Below, in pieces: positions 25,111 to 36,685 of a stretch of DNA of 64,000 nt. The DNA lies in assembly GCF_022539315.1 (NCBI RefSeq), contig NC_066323.1, positions 3,908,219-3,972,218 on the forward strand, read 5' to 3'. The notes under the pieces are model-generated. The model saw only the letters and a list, made by a program, of their open reading frames with translations, was not told the DNA's origin and ran no database searches. Numbering within the stretch: position 1 is the first letter of the stretch; each line of letters starts with the position of its first letter. The translations under genes were made by a program, and so were the position numbers. Origin of the DNA: Serinus canaria (Eukaryota; Chordata; Aves; Passeriformes; Fringillidae).

Positions 25111-25120
25111 TTCCGCCTTA

Positions 25121-25170
25121 AATTATTATTATTATTATTAGTAGTAGTAGTAGTATTAATTATTATCTTA
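25121..25170. repeat. (TTA)n/(TAG)n trinucleotide repeat
   Basis: ATT units switch to AGT units and then to TTAATTATTA at the downstream edge of the GPR160 island. Confidence 0.9.
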
Positions 25171-25196
25171 CTGAACGGGACTCTGTTTGCATGCAG

Positions 25197-25332
25197 GCTC
25201 CCTTCTCTCTGCGTGCCCGAGTGCAGCATCCAGCACATGAAGATAAAACACCGGAATTAGGCCGAACTGTAAAGACAGATCAGGTTCCAGGGGATGCACT
25301 TGTGCAGATGAAGAGTGAAGCGGCCAGCCCAG
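25197..25332 (+). other. GPR160: Possible non-coding 5' exon of GPR160
   Basis: Bounded by a GCATGCAG acceptor and a CCAG|GTAGGC donor, between the island and the coding exon. Human GPR160 is known to have untranslated 5' exons, but this one is only a splice-site guess. Confidence 0.25.
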
Positions 25333-26320
25333 GTAGGCTTGTAAACAAACTCCATGGATGCTTCTCAGGTCGTGCTGCCAAGGACTTGTAGTTGCTCTAA
25401 CTGCTCTCAGGACACACGAACTCAAACGTTCACTAACACAAGGTGTCTGCTTAAATGGAAACGATTCACTGTTAACACAGAGCCTAAGAGTCAGTTCCTT
25501 TTTACAGCTGCCTTGGCTCCTCAACTCTTCTTTGCTTTCACTGGGATCACAGACACCACCCTGCTCCTTTAAGGAAGGAGATAAGAAATCAGATAATTCT
25601 GTCCATGCTGTCTTCCTGACATACACAGAGCCACCCTATGTTCATTTTCCTTAGAATTAATATTTGGAAAAGAGTTATCATAAAGAAACTTGTGCAAGTC
25701 TGAAGGGAAAACCAGCTGTTCTGAGGTCTCTGTCATTGTAGTACTTTGAGATGAACAAAAAAGTCCAATTCACTACTGAAGCCCTTGTGCTTTGGACTGC
25801 CTCCGTGTTCCAGGATTTTTCCACCAAAAAAGGAGGTGATGCTTGATGCTTTTTCTGCTTTCAAGATATTTCTGCAGTCTTGATTTCCTACAGATTCTAT
25901 GGGCATAATGAACTGTGAGGCTGTGCTGCAGCATCTCCAGCAGAGTCTTGTACGATTTCTGTCCTGTAATTTTTTCAGAATATGCAGGAGTTCTGAAACC
26001 TCCATCCCTCTGGCCGGCTGGACAGAAAGACCTCTCCATGCCTTTTAAAGGAAAGGAACATAGTCAGCCTTTTTTCCTAAACCTTTCCTTGGGTCATTAG
26101 CTAGAAAAGTAAATTATGTTGACCTTTTAACTCTCAAGAATCTAATTCAAAGAAACAAAATTTAGGCAGTTGTTGATAATTTAATGCTGAGTTAGTGAAG
26201 CTCTTTACTCTTCATTAAGGGGCCTGAAAAATTCAGACAAACTGGGTAGTTGCTATGATGGAACTAATTGGTAGAGCTACACAGAAATAAATTTCTAGAA
26301 TTTTTTTTTTTCCTTTTCAG
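25333..26320 (+). other. GPR160: GPR160 5' intron
   Basis: Ends in a good polypyrimidine tract (26301-26318) and CAG acceptor at 26318-26320, just before the coding exon. No coding content is seen. Confidence 0.55.
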
Positions 26321-26322
26321 AG

Positions 26323-26343
26323 ATGAAGCACTGTGCCCTGTGA
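26323..26343 (+). CDS. Short uORF in GPR160 leader
   Basis: ATG AAG CAC TGT GCC CTG TGA, encoding MKHCAL. It begins two bases after the predicted acceptor and ends 31 nt before the GPR160 start codon. If the leader is spliced as predicted it lies in every mature transcript and could reduce translation of the receptor. Function is inferred only from position. Confidence 0.4.
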   Translation: MKHCAL

Positions 26344-26374
26344 CATTTATTTTTGCTGTTTTCACCTCTGGAAG

Positions 26375-27391
26375 ATGGCTGCCAGACCCTGTGAAAATGG
26401 TTCTGGTCAGTACCACTGCACCCACACCAGCCAACGTCTTGAAATCAGCTACATGCTGGTCCTGATTATGCTTGGAAAAGTCTTCCTTGATTTCTTCATG
26501 TTGCAAATGAGGGCAAGACCTGCGAAAGTCAGTTTTATGGGATACTTCTGCGTTTCAGTGGCACTTCTCGATTTCACACTGCTGCTGAGCATGTGTTTCA
26601 TTTTCTGTTTTGAGGACTTTGCGCTCTGGGGCGTGCGATTCACGGAGTACCACATCTGCCTCTTCACCCAGATCGCCTCTCTGACCTACGGCATTGTGCC
26701 TTTCCCAGTGTACCTGGTGGCTGCTCTGGATTATTACACCACTGTCTCCCAAACATCCCAGTTCCCTACAAGAGGTCGGAAGTTACTTTATGCATTTGCC
26801 GTTGTGGTTATATGGATTTCTGGGTTTTTTTGCACTCTCCAAGTTCCTGCTGTCTCTGAAGAGCTGCAGATGCAGAACAGTGTTTCCCCTTCCCAGTGCC
26901 CTCTCTCTGGCAGCCAGCAGAGCTCCTCGGTGTCGTGGGCCATGGTGCTGCTGCTGGGCACAGCGCTCCTGGCTCGCTGGAAGGAGGTGACAACCATGCT
27001 GCTGTCTGCCAGGCTCCTCTCCTTTTCCAGCCAGCCTGTGCTGATGTTCCCCTACGTGCCTAACAACAACGCTTGCTTTAAGTGGCAGCTCCTGAGCAGG
27101 CTCCTCCTGTGTTTCCTTGGCACTTGGGCACCGCTTGTTGTTCTCCAGGTGGTGGTTCTGCTCCTGGGTGTGCAGATCCCAGCCTATGTGGCGATGAACG
27201 TGCCCTGGCTGTGCTTTATCAACAGCTTTCTCCTGGCAGCAGCCTACTGGTGCCGGTGCCATGATGTGGAGCTGACAGAGGAGGGGTGGTGCACAGACCC
27301 CTTTGTCAGCTGGAAATTCTGCTTTATGCCGTTCAACAATGAAAGCACAAAGCCAGCTGATAAGCCAGGCACAGTAATTGTCATCTGTTAA
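26375..27391 (+). CDS. GPR160: GPR160, atypical orphan G-protein-coupled receptor
   Basis: A single-exon frame of 338 residues, the same length as human GPR160 as I remember it. Seven hydrophobic segments run from ISYMLVLIMLGKVFLDFF to PWLCFINSFLLAAAYW. Diagnostic family stretches are RFTEYHICLFTQIASLTYG, VQIPAYVAMNVPWL and the C-terminal DPFVSWKFCF. An N-glycosylation sequon (NGS) lies near the N-terminus. It lacks a canonical DRY (LDYYTT stands at that place) and a canonical NPxxY, as in its mammalian orthologue. I chose ATG 26375 because it follows the acceptor, gives the family length and encodes an MAARPCENGS ectodomain; a longer frame back to 26333 has only a GTG. Confidence 0.95.
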   Translation: MAARPCENGSGQYHCTHTSQRLEISYMLVLIMLGKVFLDFFMLQMRARPAKVSFMGYFCVSVALLDFTLLLSMCFIFCFEDFALWGVRFTEYHICLFTQIASLTYGIVPFPVYLVAALDYYTTVSQTSQFPTRGRKLLYAFAVVVIWISGFFCTLQVPAVSEELQMQNSVSPSQCPLSGSQQSSSVSWAMVLLLGTALLARWKEVTTMLLSARLLSFSSQPVLMFPYVPNNNACFKWQLLSRLLLCFLGTWAPLVVLQVVVLLLGVQIPAYVAMNVPWLCFINSFLLAAAYWCRCHDVELTEEGWCTDPFVSWKFCFMPFNNESTKPADKPGTVIVIC

Positions 27392-28222
27392 TGAGCTGCC
27401 GACTGAAAGGGCTGCAAAGAAGCAGAACTCTGATGTTGGGTGGCCAGGTCCTTACAAACACAAGGCAACATCTCCAGAGCTTCACTCCATAGAAACAAGT
27501 CCAGTGTCCAGCAGTACTTCAGTGAATATTGCACTGCAAGCACTGCCAGGCCAGGGAATTCAACTTAAAATTACATGTTTAAAAAAACATTGCTTATATA
27601 GGACAAGTTTTCAGTCATTTTTCTGACTAAAATTCTACACTTCCTATAAGGGGAATTATCTCAGGTTTTACAGTACAAAATGCAATAATGTCTGGAAGGC
27701 TGGAGTTACATACAGATACTCACCTAAGGTTCAAATGACTTTTTGAAGTGTATTTTGTTGTTAAAATGTGGATTTTTGTCAGCTTGATGGAAGGTAAGGG
27801 TTGCTGTCTGTTTAACAAGAAATAACTTGTTTTATTTAAAGTTACAACTCCTACAGGAATAGAAATTTTTATAGTACAAAACCAGTGCAAGATGTGCAAC
27901 TTCCACAGCCACAGGAGAGGTGCTGCTTCATTGTTTCTTTCCTGCTGCTCCTCTAAGGTACAAGAACATATTAATAATTAAATAATTAAAACAACAAACA
28001 TCAAGGTTAGCTGGTATACATAAATGCATGCCCAAGGTTAAAAAATGTTTCAAATTTAAAAATAGCTTATTTTGAAGCCAAAATTACTTTAAAATAGTTA
28101 AATATGAAGTGGGACTACTTCAGCAGGGAAGAATTAGTCAGGCTTCTAGCAAAAATACTCTCAATTTTCAAATTCTTAAGAGTTTTACCAGACTTGATTT
28201 GCTTTTGTATAAGATAAATAAA
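27392..28222 (+). other. GPR160: GPR160 3' UTR with candidate poly(A) signals
   Basis: AT-rich sequence after the GPR160 stop. ATTAAA occurs at 27977-27982 and 27985-27990, and AATAAA at 28217-28222. The transcript end is not determinable here. PHC3 converges from the other side. Confidence 0.4.
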
Positions 28223-31200
28223 TTATACACAACCAAAGCAGACAAATGAAATTAGCATTTATTTCTGAAGCACTAAACTCACAATACAATGTTGTATTGA
28301 AAGAGAAACTAAGTAAATGATGCTGTAGGTTGCTTACCTGTCCCCCAGACCCACAGGGAACAATGATTTCACACAAGAATACTCATTAAGAAAACTCTGA
28401 AGATAACAAAAGGTGCAATTACAAGCAAGTTTAAGCAGCATAGTATAAGGTGCTTTGTTTCAGCATTTGTAGGATGGATTCACCCATTAACAGATTGAAG
28501 AAATGTCACTTTTACAGATCATAAATGAGAGAATCTAAAATTCATTCACATGCTAGTTGGTAATAGGAAAGTGCTTCTTAAAAAATGATTCACAAAGTGA
28601 AGATCATACTTTTACATAGCTCATTGTGTGCTCTTCAACTGTAAAATTTAAATTTTGGATAATAATTTATTTAATTATATATCAATTATAGAGATAGATT
28701 TCATTGCAGAATTTAATACTACATGGGTTAGATTTTCTTATAAAAGAATATTCCAGTATTTCACTCCATAAGAATACACAATAACATCTTGATCATAAAT
28801 TAATCTTTGATTTCTGAAACATACCAAATCTGCTTATTTTGATTTATTACTTCACCCCACATAGTGCTTCTTTCACCCACAATCTGTGGTAAATTTCTTT
28901 GAGGTTTCTGTGATGTAATCAAAAGGGGACAAGCATTTTTCAGCAGTAGAAAATGGTTTTGGGGGAAAACCTGGTTAAAAGGCCATCAAAAGGACAGTAA
29001 ATGATTGAAAACTGAATTTTAAAACTAGTGCAATAAGAGGAGGCAATGCTTAGCAATATAGTTTGAAGTGTTTGGCACCACAAATTATTTCTTTTTTTAT
29101 GCTGGAAAATGTACTCGGAGTAAATTCTATTTCCATTTTAAAAGTAGGAAAAGACATGCAATGTTAACTGGAAAAATAACCCTAAGCAATCTCTCCCTGC
29201 TCCCTCAAACTGTAATTGCTGTTAGTTAGTGCTGGAGATGCTATAGGATAAACCATGGCTAAACACAAGGGTTTGACACAGCATTTCTTCAGGTTTTATA
29301 GAAACTGGACACCCACTGAAATGGGGCTGAAAAAATATTTACAAAACCTAATTCCATTTAAAAATCAGCAAATACATCAACTATAGGAATGCACCAGGCA
29401 TTTCAGAATCATGAAATAACTAATTCCTACAGACTCAGCAGGCAGGGGGAAATTCCTCTTTTAAAGTTCATCCAACACCAGATAAAGGAAAAGCTATTTT
29501 CAAGTTCATTTCAGGTGTGTTTTGCATGGTAAGTCTCACCCTTCTGAATCACTAACATGCACAGAACTGGAACTGCAACCAGTTGGGTGAGGCTGCTGAC
29601 ATGTTTTATTTATCAGTCTGGTTCAGCTTCCCAAGGCCTAATTAAAGTTTACACAACCCCATCTGCCCTAACGTGCCAGAATTCCTGTAGCTGCTGCAGT
29701 GCTCCTAAAGCCACTTGAAGTTTTTAACATTTTTTACATGGAACACACAACATGCAGCCAAAGCAAATATTAATGGATTGATGTTACTAACTGTATTACT
29801 TGTCAAATTTATTCTTTCTTGCTTTTTGTGGAAATGTGCCAAAGAGCATCAACTTTTAGGCTGTCACCTCCATTGAGGAGGCAACAGTGGCATGGCAGGT
29901 CTCCAGCAACATCCAACCATGGTGCCAGAGCCTGCCATGGGACTGTTTTAAATTAATGGGGTTATATATTAATGGCAACCCTCTCTGCAAGCCCAATTTT
30001 ATCCTTGGCATTCATGGAGGGATTCACCAGCTGTGCAGTGATCTCCATCCTACTGCCTTCCTAGCAATTTGTCTTTTCCTCTGCATTTTTTTTTAACCTG
30101 GTGCTTCTGGGCAGTCCCAACACTGGTGCCTGGACCATCCCTCTCTAGAACAGGGTGACAGTTTCACTACCAGAGAGGACAGCTGTGCCAGGAAGGTGGA
30201 AATATCTTAAATTAAAGATAACCACTGCTACATCTCCTCTGTACATCACCTGTGCTGTGCCAGCAACTAATGGCTTTACACCATTCAAATACCTTACAGT
30301 ATTGATATTAATGCTAACAGCAGCTAGAGTGTTAAACATTTATGGGAGACTTCTGTACTTTTTCCATTTAAAGAACCTCTTACAAACCAACACTGATTTT
30401 AATGAGATATTCTATGTGTTTTCAACTCCGAACAGAGTATTTGGCACTCAGTGATAAAACCCTTCATCTTTACACACATCTTTCCTGGTTAGTACTGACT
30501 TGTTTATTCTATAACACAAGGACTACTTGGAAAGGAAGTTGGGTGTGCAGAATCCCTCATTGTTCTTTCCAAAACTGAATTTGCAAAAAGCAAATTTGCT
30601 TTTGGATGGAAGCATCCTGGCTGGGTAGTGGAGGACACCACAAGCCTTCCACAGGGTGCCCAGGCTTCACTCACGAAGCAGATCTACCTCATGAATCAAA
30701 GACTTTTGTGCTTCAAGCCTAATCCCATAATCAGCACAGATACCCTGATTATTACCTAGCAACAACACCACAAGCCTGTCAACAACCCCATGTACCCAAG
30801 CAGTGCTTCATAAACACAATTAGAATGCTCCTTCAGTGTTATGTATTGCACTTAAACAGTGTTTATGATCAGAATTCTATGAATGCACAATTGTGCTCAA
30901 GTTACAATTACTTCTAGATGGAAAAAAATCTTTTAAAATCTTGTTTTTCTAGCTCTACAGAGTCATTTGAATAATTTAACAGGAATACCTGCTGGAAATG
31001 TAAAAAATTTTAACTTGAAATCTGTTCATTACACTGGCTCCCAGAACTGTGCGTCAGAAAAGTTAAATCCATGGCTACAAAAGCTGGACTATGAGCTTAC
31101 TCCATACCTGCAATTACCAGCATATTCATATCTCTGAACTTTGCCTTTTCAATTCCACTTTGCTGTAAAGAGATTAGAAAATACTATGCAACTTTCAAGT

Positions 31201-34200
31201 GAATGAGCAGGTGTGTGCTTTAATGCAGGGGTTACACAAACCTACACAGCAGCTTAGGATGGGGCCTGGAGCACATGTGGAAGTAATGACCTTGAGAGAC
31301 AGGGGATAAGGCAGGACCCAAAACTCCCCAGCCTCCAGAGCTGACATCCAAGAGAGCAAAATGCCCCTTTCAGAAGTGGGGAAGGAAATATCAGATTTCC
31401 CAAGAGATGAAGATGGTAAAAACAAACCAGGCTGATGCTCATGGATTAGGGTACTGTGTGCTCACTGCCTTGGTGCTCAGTCTATGTCCCGGACTCCATC
31501 AGCTCAGACCAGGGACAGCTTCCTGAAAAGCCCACACTGGGCTGGCACTGGAGCATCACTACTGTCTCTTTTTCAAATGTCACTATTTGCAAAGCCATCC
31601 AGGTATGTAACTACATAGAACCTTTCAGGTCTAAATAACCTCTCATGACTGAAGGCAAATTCTTTTAAAATTAATTTATTTTAGGCTCATCTTAAATGAA
31701 CTAAGCATTAAATGAATTTAAAATTTCTTTCTTCTTACAGCATTTCCTGTCTGAAACTACAGCTCACTATGCAAGAGTGACTTGAAAATTAATTCACTAT
31801 GAGCAATTAACACTTTACACTGAAATTATTCATTGATAGCTCTGCTCATACCTGTTCAACTCAGCATTGAATAGGAACAGGGTATTTAAAACAAAATACT
31901 CTAAAATATCAGCTTCTCTCCATCTCTAATAAACTAATTCAGGTGCATATTTAAAAACTACCCTACATTGATTGTTTTGCACAGTCATTATCTGCAGCCT
32001 AGAACAATCAACGAGGAAATACCTGGTTAATGATGACAAATATATTTCTAAGTATATGCTAACAGGATATCTCTATACAAAACTGGTGATAAAATAACCC
32101 TGCAAGCTTTTATACATGCTGAGTTTTAATATGAGCAGTCTCAGTCTAGAACAATCAGAACTACTCATGTCATAAATTATGGGGATGTCTAATTAATTGC
32201 AAAACCAGGACTCAACACAACTGTCACTGCATTCTCTGATCACTCAGAGCTGTAGATTTGTCACTGTGCAAGAAATCTGTCGAGCTCTTGAGGTGGAAGT
32301 TTCTGCATGGATATTGTGATGTTAGAATGACAATATCCATCTGAAACTGGCATTAGTTGTAGCTGCCATGCCAGGCAGTGACACACCACACCCAGCCCAG
32401 TCTCACAGTGAACTTCCATTCAGATTACACCTCAGTGGTTTTGTACCTGAATATTTCCTTCCACTTCAAGAAATAATGCAAAAACTATCGCAGATCTGCC
32501 CAAACAGTTGGTTTTACCCTTTAATCCTTTCCTCTTCCTGCCATATCTGCAGTTACAAATGAATTCAATCTGTTCTATCCAAAAGGCTGGATTGCTTTTT
32601 GGACAAAGCACAGGTGGAAGTCAGGGGGTAAATACCTGCTTTCACAGGAAAAAAATGGGGAAATGGATGCTTGCAGGACTTAAATCTTGTATTTGAAATG
32701 TCTCATTGACAAAAATCTAGCAAAGGCTTTACCCTCCATCAAGAACTTCATTTCTGGAAAAAAGATGATGGGTTAATGGGTAAAGAATGGATTTACAATG
32801 CAGCCTGTTTAAGACCCTCTTCAGACACTCCATGGTTAGCCAAAACAACTGGCACTTTAAGTCAGTGGAGGCAGCCAAGCTTCCTCAGGGGAGTGCCCTG
32901 CTCCTGCTGCAAAGCAGGGATGCTGATACAAGCCAGATGGATCAGGGAAGGCTGCACACCCCTTTTGATCATTCATGTGCAATTCTTTAAAACCCCAAAC
33001 AAGCCCTGAAGCTGAGACAAGTTCTATTCTATTGGATGAAATCTTGACAGATACCTTCAGCCCAGTGCTCTGCAAAAGGGCCTTGCCCTGAACTAATGCT
33101 GCAGTTTGCATTAAGGAGTAGGTAGGATGGAGAGTGGTGGACAAAAAGGAAGGGAAAAAGCCATGGAATGTATCTCCCTTCTGACCTATTCCTACAGAAG
33201 CTGAAATACTGCAAACATTACTGTGAGGGGTAGCCTGCAACACCAGAAGTCTGAATATAAAAAGCAAAATCCCAGGAAATAAAGAGAATAAAAAAGATTT
33301 CTTGTAGAATATCCAGTGGGAACAAGTGTTAAAATACAATTCAAATCTTTAATACTTCTTCTTTTGCAAGAGGGTACAGGGTACTAACACGTGGGAAAGC
33401 CATGGGAAATGGTAGTATAAGCCTGGGAAAGCCTCACCTATCTGAACAGCAAGTGGACAGTACATAAAACAGTTCTGGAGGACTATTACTCTAAGTATTA
33501 TATTGCTTTTTGGAGAAAATTCATAAGCTTCCCAAGCAGACTTCAGTTGCACTTGGAAATTTTCCAGCCTACTTTCACATACAAGTGTGATTTTTTTACA
33601 AAAAGTGATTTTATTGACACAGCTACACTGGCACACACTCCTGTACAAGTGCACTTCTATCAGTAGAGGATGGTATAGCTATGTCTGCTTTTAAGTTCCA
33701 GTTAATTGCCAAAATCACTGAAGGGGAAAAAAAACTTTCAATATGCATAAGGCCCACATTCTAAGCTGTTGCACTTATGAATATTTAAAGCATAACTTAT
33801 TATCTGTGGCTCTCCCAAACCCACAGGGAATGTTACATACCAGATGTGCCTGACTGGGGTCTGCTCTGAGCTCCTGGCACCTGGCAGTGATTCTGGCTGA
33901 GCTGGACACAAACACTAGCTGGAGAAGCTCTCCTGAAAGCTGTCTAACAAAGCAAAATTAAAGCAGCCATGAAATTCTCATGCATGTAACACTGATTAAC
34001 TACAGGTCTAAACAAGACCCCTAACTCCACATTTTCTAGTACACCTTAAGCCATTATCAAACCACATTTATGTATCCCTACTTTTTACATTGCCTAAGAA
34101 CAGTACAATCAGAAGACAGATTAAAAATTAGCCAGTGAGATTTCTGTAGAAAAATAATAAAACTTTAAGACAAAAGCCAAAGGATAAATATCTAAGATAT

Positions 34201-34828
34201 CTTTAGTTTTCAGTTAGCTCATCAAAACAGAACATATCCTTTAGAACATATGTTACAGATATGCTACACTGTGTATCTTACAGAAATGCTACAAATGGGA
34301 ACCCACTGTCTCCATCATTTGAATGTCTTTCAAATGAACATTAGCAAACATTGGAACTTCAACTAAGAAGTTTATTTTACAACAGTAACCAAAAATAGAA
34401 AAAAAAAATAATTAGAAAGTGCTTAGCAACTTCCCTCCAAAATAAACCCAGGCATCAATTCATCCTCTAAAGCTTTGGTGCCATTTGGGTAAGGGCTCTC
34501 ACCACATACCAGCGCGCAACTGCAATGTGTTGTCCTAACTTGCAGCTTCAGTGGTTAATAAAAACATTAATAACATCTGCTATTAGCAAGCTCAAACAGT
34601 TGTAATTAAGAACAATGATTCTAATGTTGATCTCCAGAAGGCAATGGCAGAAAGACTGTTAGTGGAAACAAAGCAATAGTCTAATTAAAGGAAAATGAAG
34701 CACAGATTTTTCTGTAATTAAAATTTACTCTTTAAGGTCATGAGTTAAATAATATACATATTAATCTGTCTGTCACAAACCTGCCTTTTAGCCAGTGTAT
34801 GTGCATTGACTCCTTTTGATCTAGGGCA
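28223..34828 (-). other. GPR160/PHC3 convergent region, possible long PHC3 3' UTR
   Basis: AT-rich, with no coding exon recognised. Minus-strand AATAAA candidates lie at 33610-33615 and 31675-31680. Part may be PHC3 3' UTR and part intergenic. Scattered frames have no known domain. Confidence 0.4.
34371..34376 (-). terminator. PHC3: Candidate PHC3 poly(A) signal
   Basis: AATAAA on the minus strand, about 2.2 kb past the PHC3 stop. Other AATAAA hexamers lie further on, so this is one candidate only. Confidence 0.25.
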
Positions 34829-35770
34829 GCAGTTCTCAAACTTTAGGTCAGTTCCTCTTCTCTTCAGGAATACTGTACAGCCCCCTGAATACCTCCCTAC
34901 ACAATCATATATTATGCATTAATTTGCATAAAATACAAAAAAATACATTATTTGCAGACACATACACATATTTAATTCAAATATACACAATGACTATCAG
35001 CACACGTACCCTTCTTTCCCTAAAAAAGAGCTTAAGGATCCAGGTCTGTATATAAGGGGAGTGGAGCTGCAAAAGGGAGGGAACAGAAGGACAAAATACA
35101 TCCATGAACAACCGTGCACAGGTGGTGGGGAAGCAAAGGCCAAGAAGGTGCTGCTGCCTCAGAGCCCAGGCAGCTTCTAAGAGCATCAGTAACTGAGGAA
35201 ATGTATTTGTTCCACAGAGTGTGAGAGAGGGAAGGTGGAGAGGGACACTAAAATCCCACCACCTGGGTCTGCAGCATCGAAGGCAAAATCTCCTGCCAGA
35301 GGGAGAAAGCAGGGCCCCTGGGTATTTCTCCCAAATTTGCCCTAAACCAGGACATTCTCCCAGAGTTGCCAGCGTTGGCATTCCTCCCGCTGACCTGCAG
35401 CTCCAGGCACCCTCGTGGCAGCAGCAGCTGCTCCTGAACAAGATCTGAGGGGGCCTCACTGCTCCTTCCTCAGAGTACTGCAAGGACAGCTCACACTGGC
35501 CACTGGACAAGGAAAAGGTGCTAGGAAGCTTCCAGTGAGGCAATGGGAATGCACTACAGGGAAAGACATGTTAGAAGAGGTATCAAGAAAAAGAACATCT
35601 GAATTATGTTATCCCTTCTCTACCCCCAGTCTCTAAAGCAACTTGTCTCAATATGAGCTGGTCCTGGCTGCAGTTTTCAGCCCCTCATACCCAGGCATTT
35701 GGGAACCTGAACCCTGAGAGCTCACACTCTTCCTCAGGGTCCACTCTGAACCCCCATTTGAGAACTGCTG
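34829..35770. mobile_element. Non-autonomous hAT (Charlie-like) DNA transposon
   Basis: The left end reads CAGCAGTTCTCAAA and the right end is its inverse, TTTGAGAACTGCTG, giving a terminal inverted repeat of about 14 bp. The flanks read ATCTAGGG and GTCTAGCT. They share TCTAG, consistent with an aged 8-bp duplication of the nTCTAGAn type favoured by Charlie-group hATs. At about 0.94 kb with no transposase-like frame, it is an internally deleted or MITE-like copy. The 188-codon minus frame inside shows no transposase motif. It lies in the PHC3 3' flank or 3' UTR. Confidence 0.7.
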
Positions 35771-36530
35771 GTCTAGCTTAACTAGCAGCATGTGAAACTA
35801 CAAATCTAACACTTAATGCCCCCATAGTGCATAGCAGCATTCAAAGAGTAAAGTAACATGTGCTTCAGTTACCTCTGGCAGGAGTGTCAGTAGCCTGATC
35901 ATGAGGATTCTGATGAGACATCTACATGGTTTATAGTATTTTACAGACTTCAAGAAAATACTATAGTGGCAGAGATGAGGGTAAGCCTACATGAGGAAAA
36001 CCAGCTGCCAACCTACCCCTTACAAACAATTTGCTCAAGACTAAAACAAACTCAGAGAGCACAACTAAATGCATAGCATTTTACTGGTACTAGTGCTTCC
36101 ACAGGGCCTGTGGACACTTCTGTTAGTTCAGTCCAAACACTGCTGTATGTGGAAAAATCTTTCAGAATACAGCAACACAATTTAAATGGTGTCTAGACTG
36201 GGGTGGGGACTGGGGTGTTAATCATAACTCGTAAGATGGAAGTACATGTTGGGGAATATCTAACCTATCACAGCATATTTCACTTCATGTTTTTCCATGA
36301 AAAATTTCAACTCAAAGCATTACTCAGGCTTTACTATAAACTTATTAGTTGTTGAAAACTACAGAGGACTCCTGGTGTAATCAAAGGAACATTTTAAAGT
36401 CTTTATGTGGGGAGAGTCCCACCTACTTAACAAAACATCACAGTAACACTCATGCCACAGTGAAGATGTTGGCATATTACTGTTGGTTCTGTCTCTGAGA
36501 AACTGTTGTTTAAACCTTCACGTTCACCTC

Positions 36531-36685
36531 CTAGGATTCTTTCAAGGAATTGATACGTGCACAGATTTTCAATGCAGGTCCAAGCTTAATATTCATTGCA
36601 CTCATAAGGTGATCCTCCTTCAACAAAAGGAGAGCTTGTCCATCAATTTCTTGTGCTCTAAATTCATCTGCAATATCTTGACAAC
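36531..36685 (-). CDS. PHC3: PHC3 last coding exon (SAM domain)
   Basis: Completes the split Gly codon, then CQDIADEFRAQEIDGQALLL and NIKLGPALKICARINSLKES, ending at TAG (plus strand 36531-36533). The acceptor is TTGCCTTTAG. This is the bulk of the SAM domain. Confidence 0.95.

Noticed and set aside
24427..25121. Long Cys/Tyr/Val-rich then Pro/Arg-rich frames (up to 227 codons)
   Set aside because: They run through a degenerate repeat and then a CpG island; several phases look equally open and no domain is present.
26783..27262. Minus-strand 159-codon frame
   Set aside because: Shadow of the GPR160 coding exon.
34977..35543. Minus-strand 188-codon frame inside the hAT-like element, considered as transposase remnant
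   Set aside because: No DDE/RW or hAT dimerisation motif is visible, and the composition looks non-coding.
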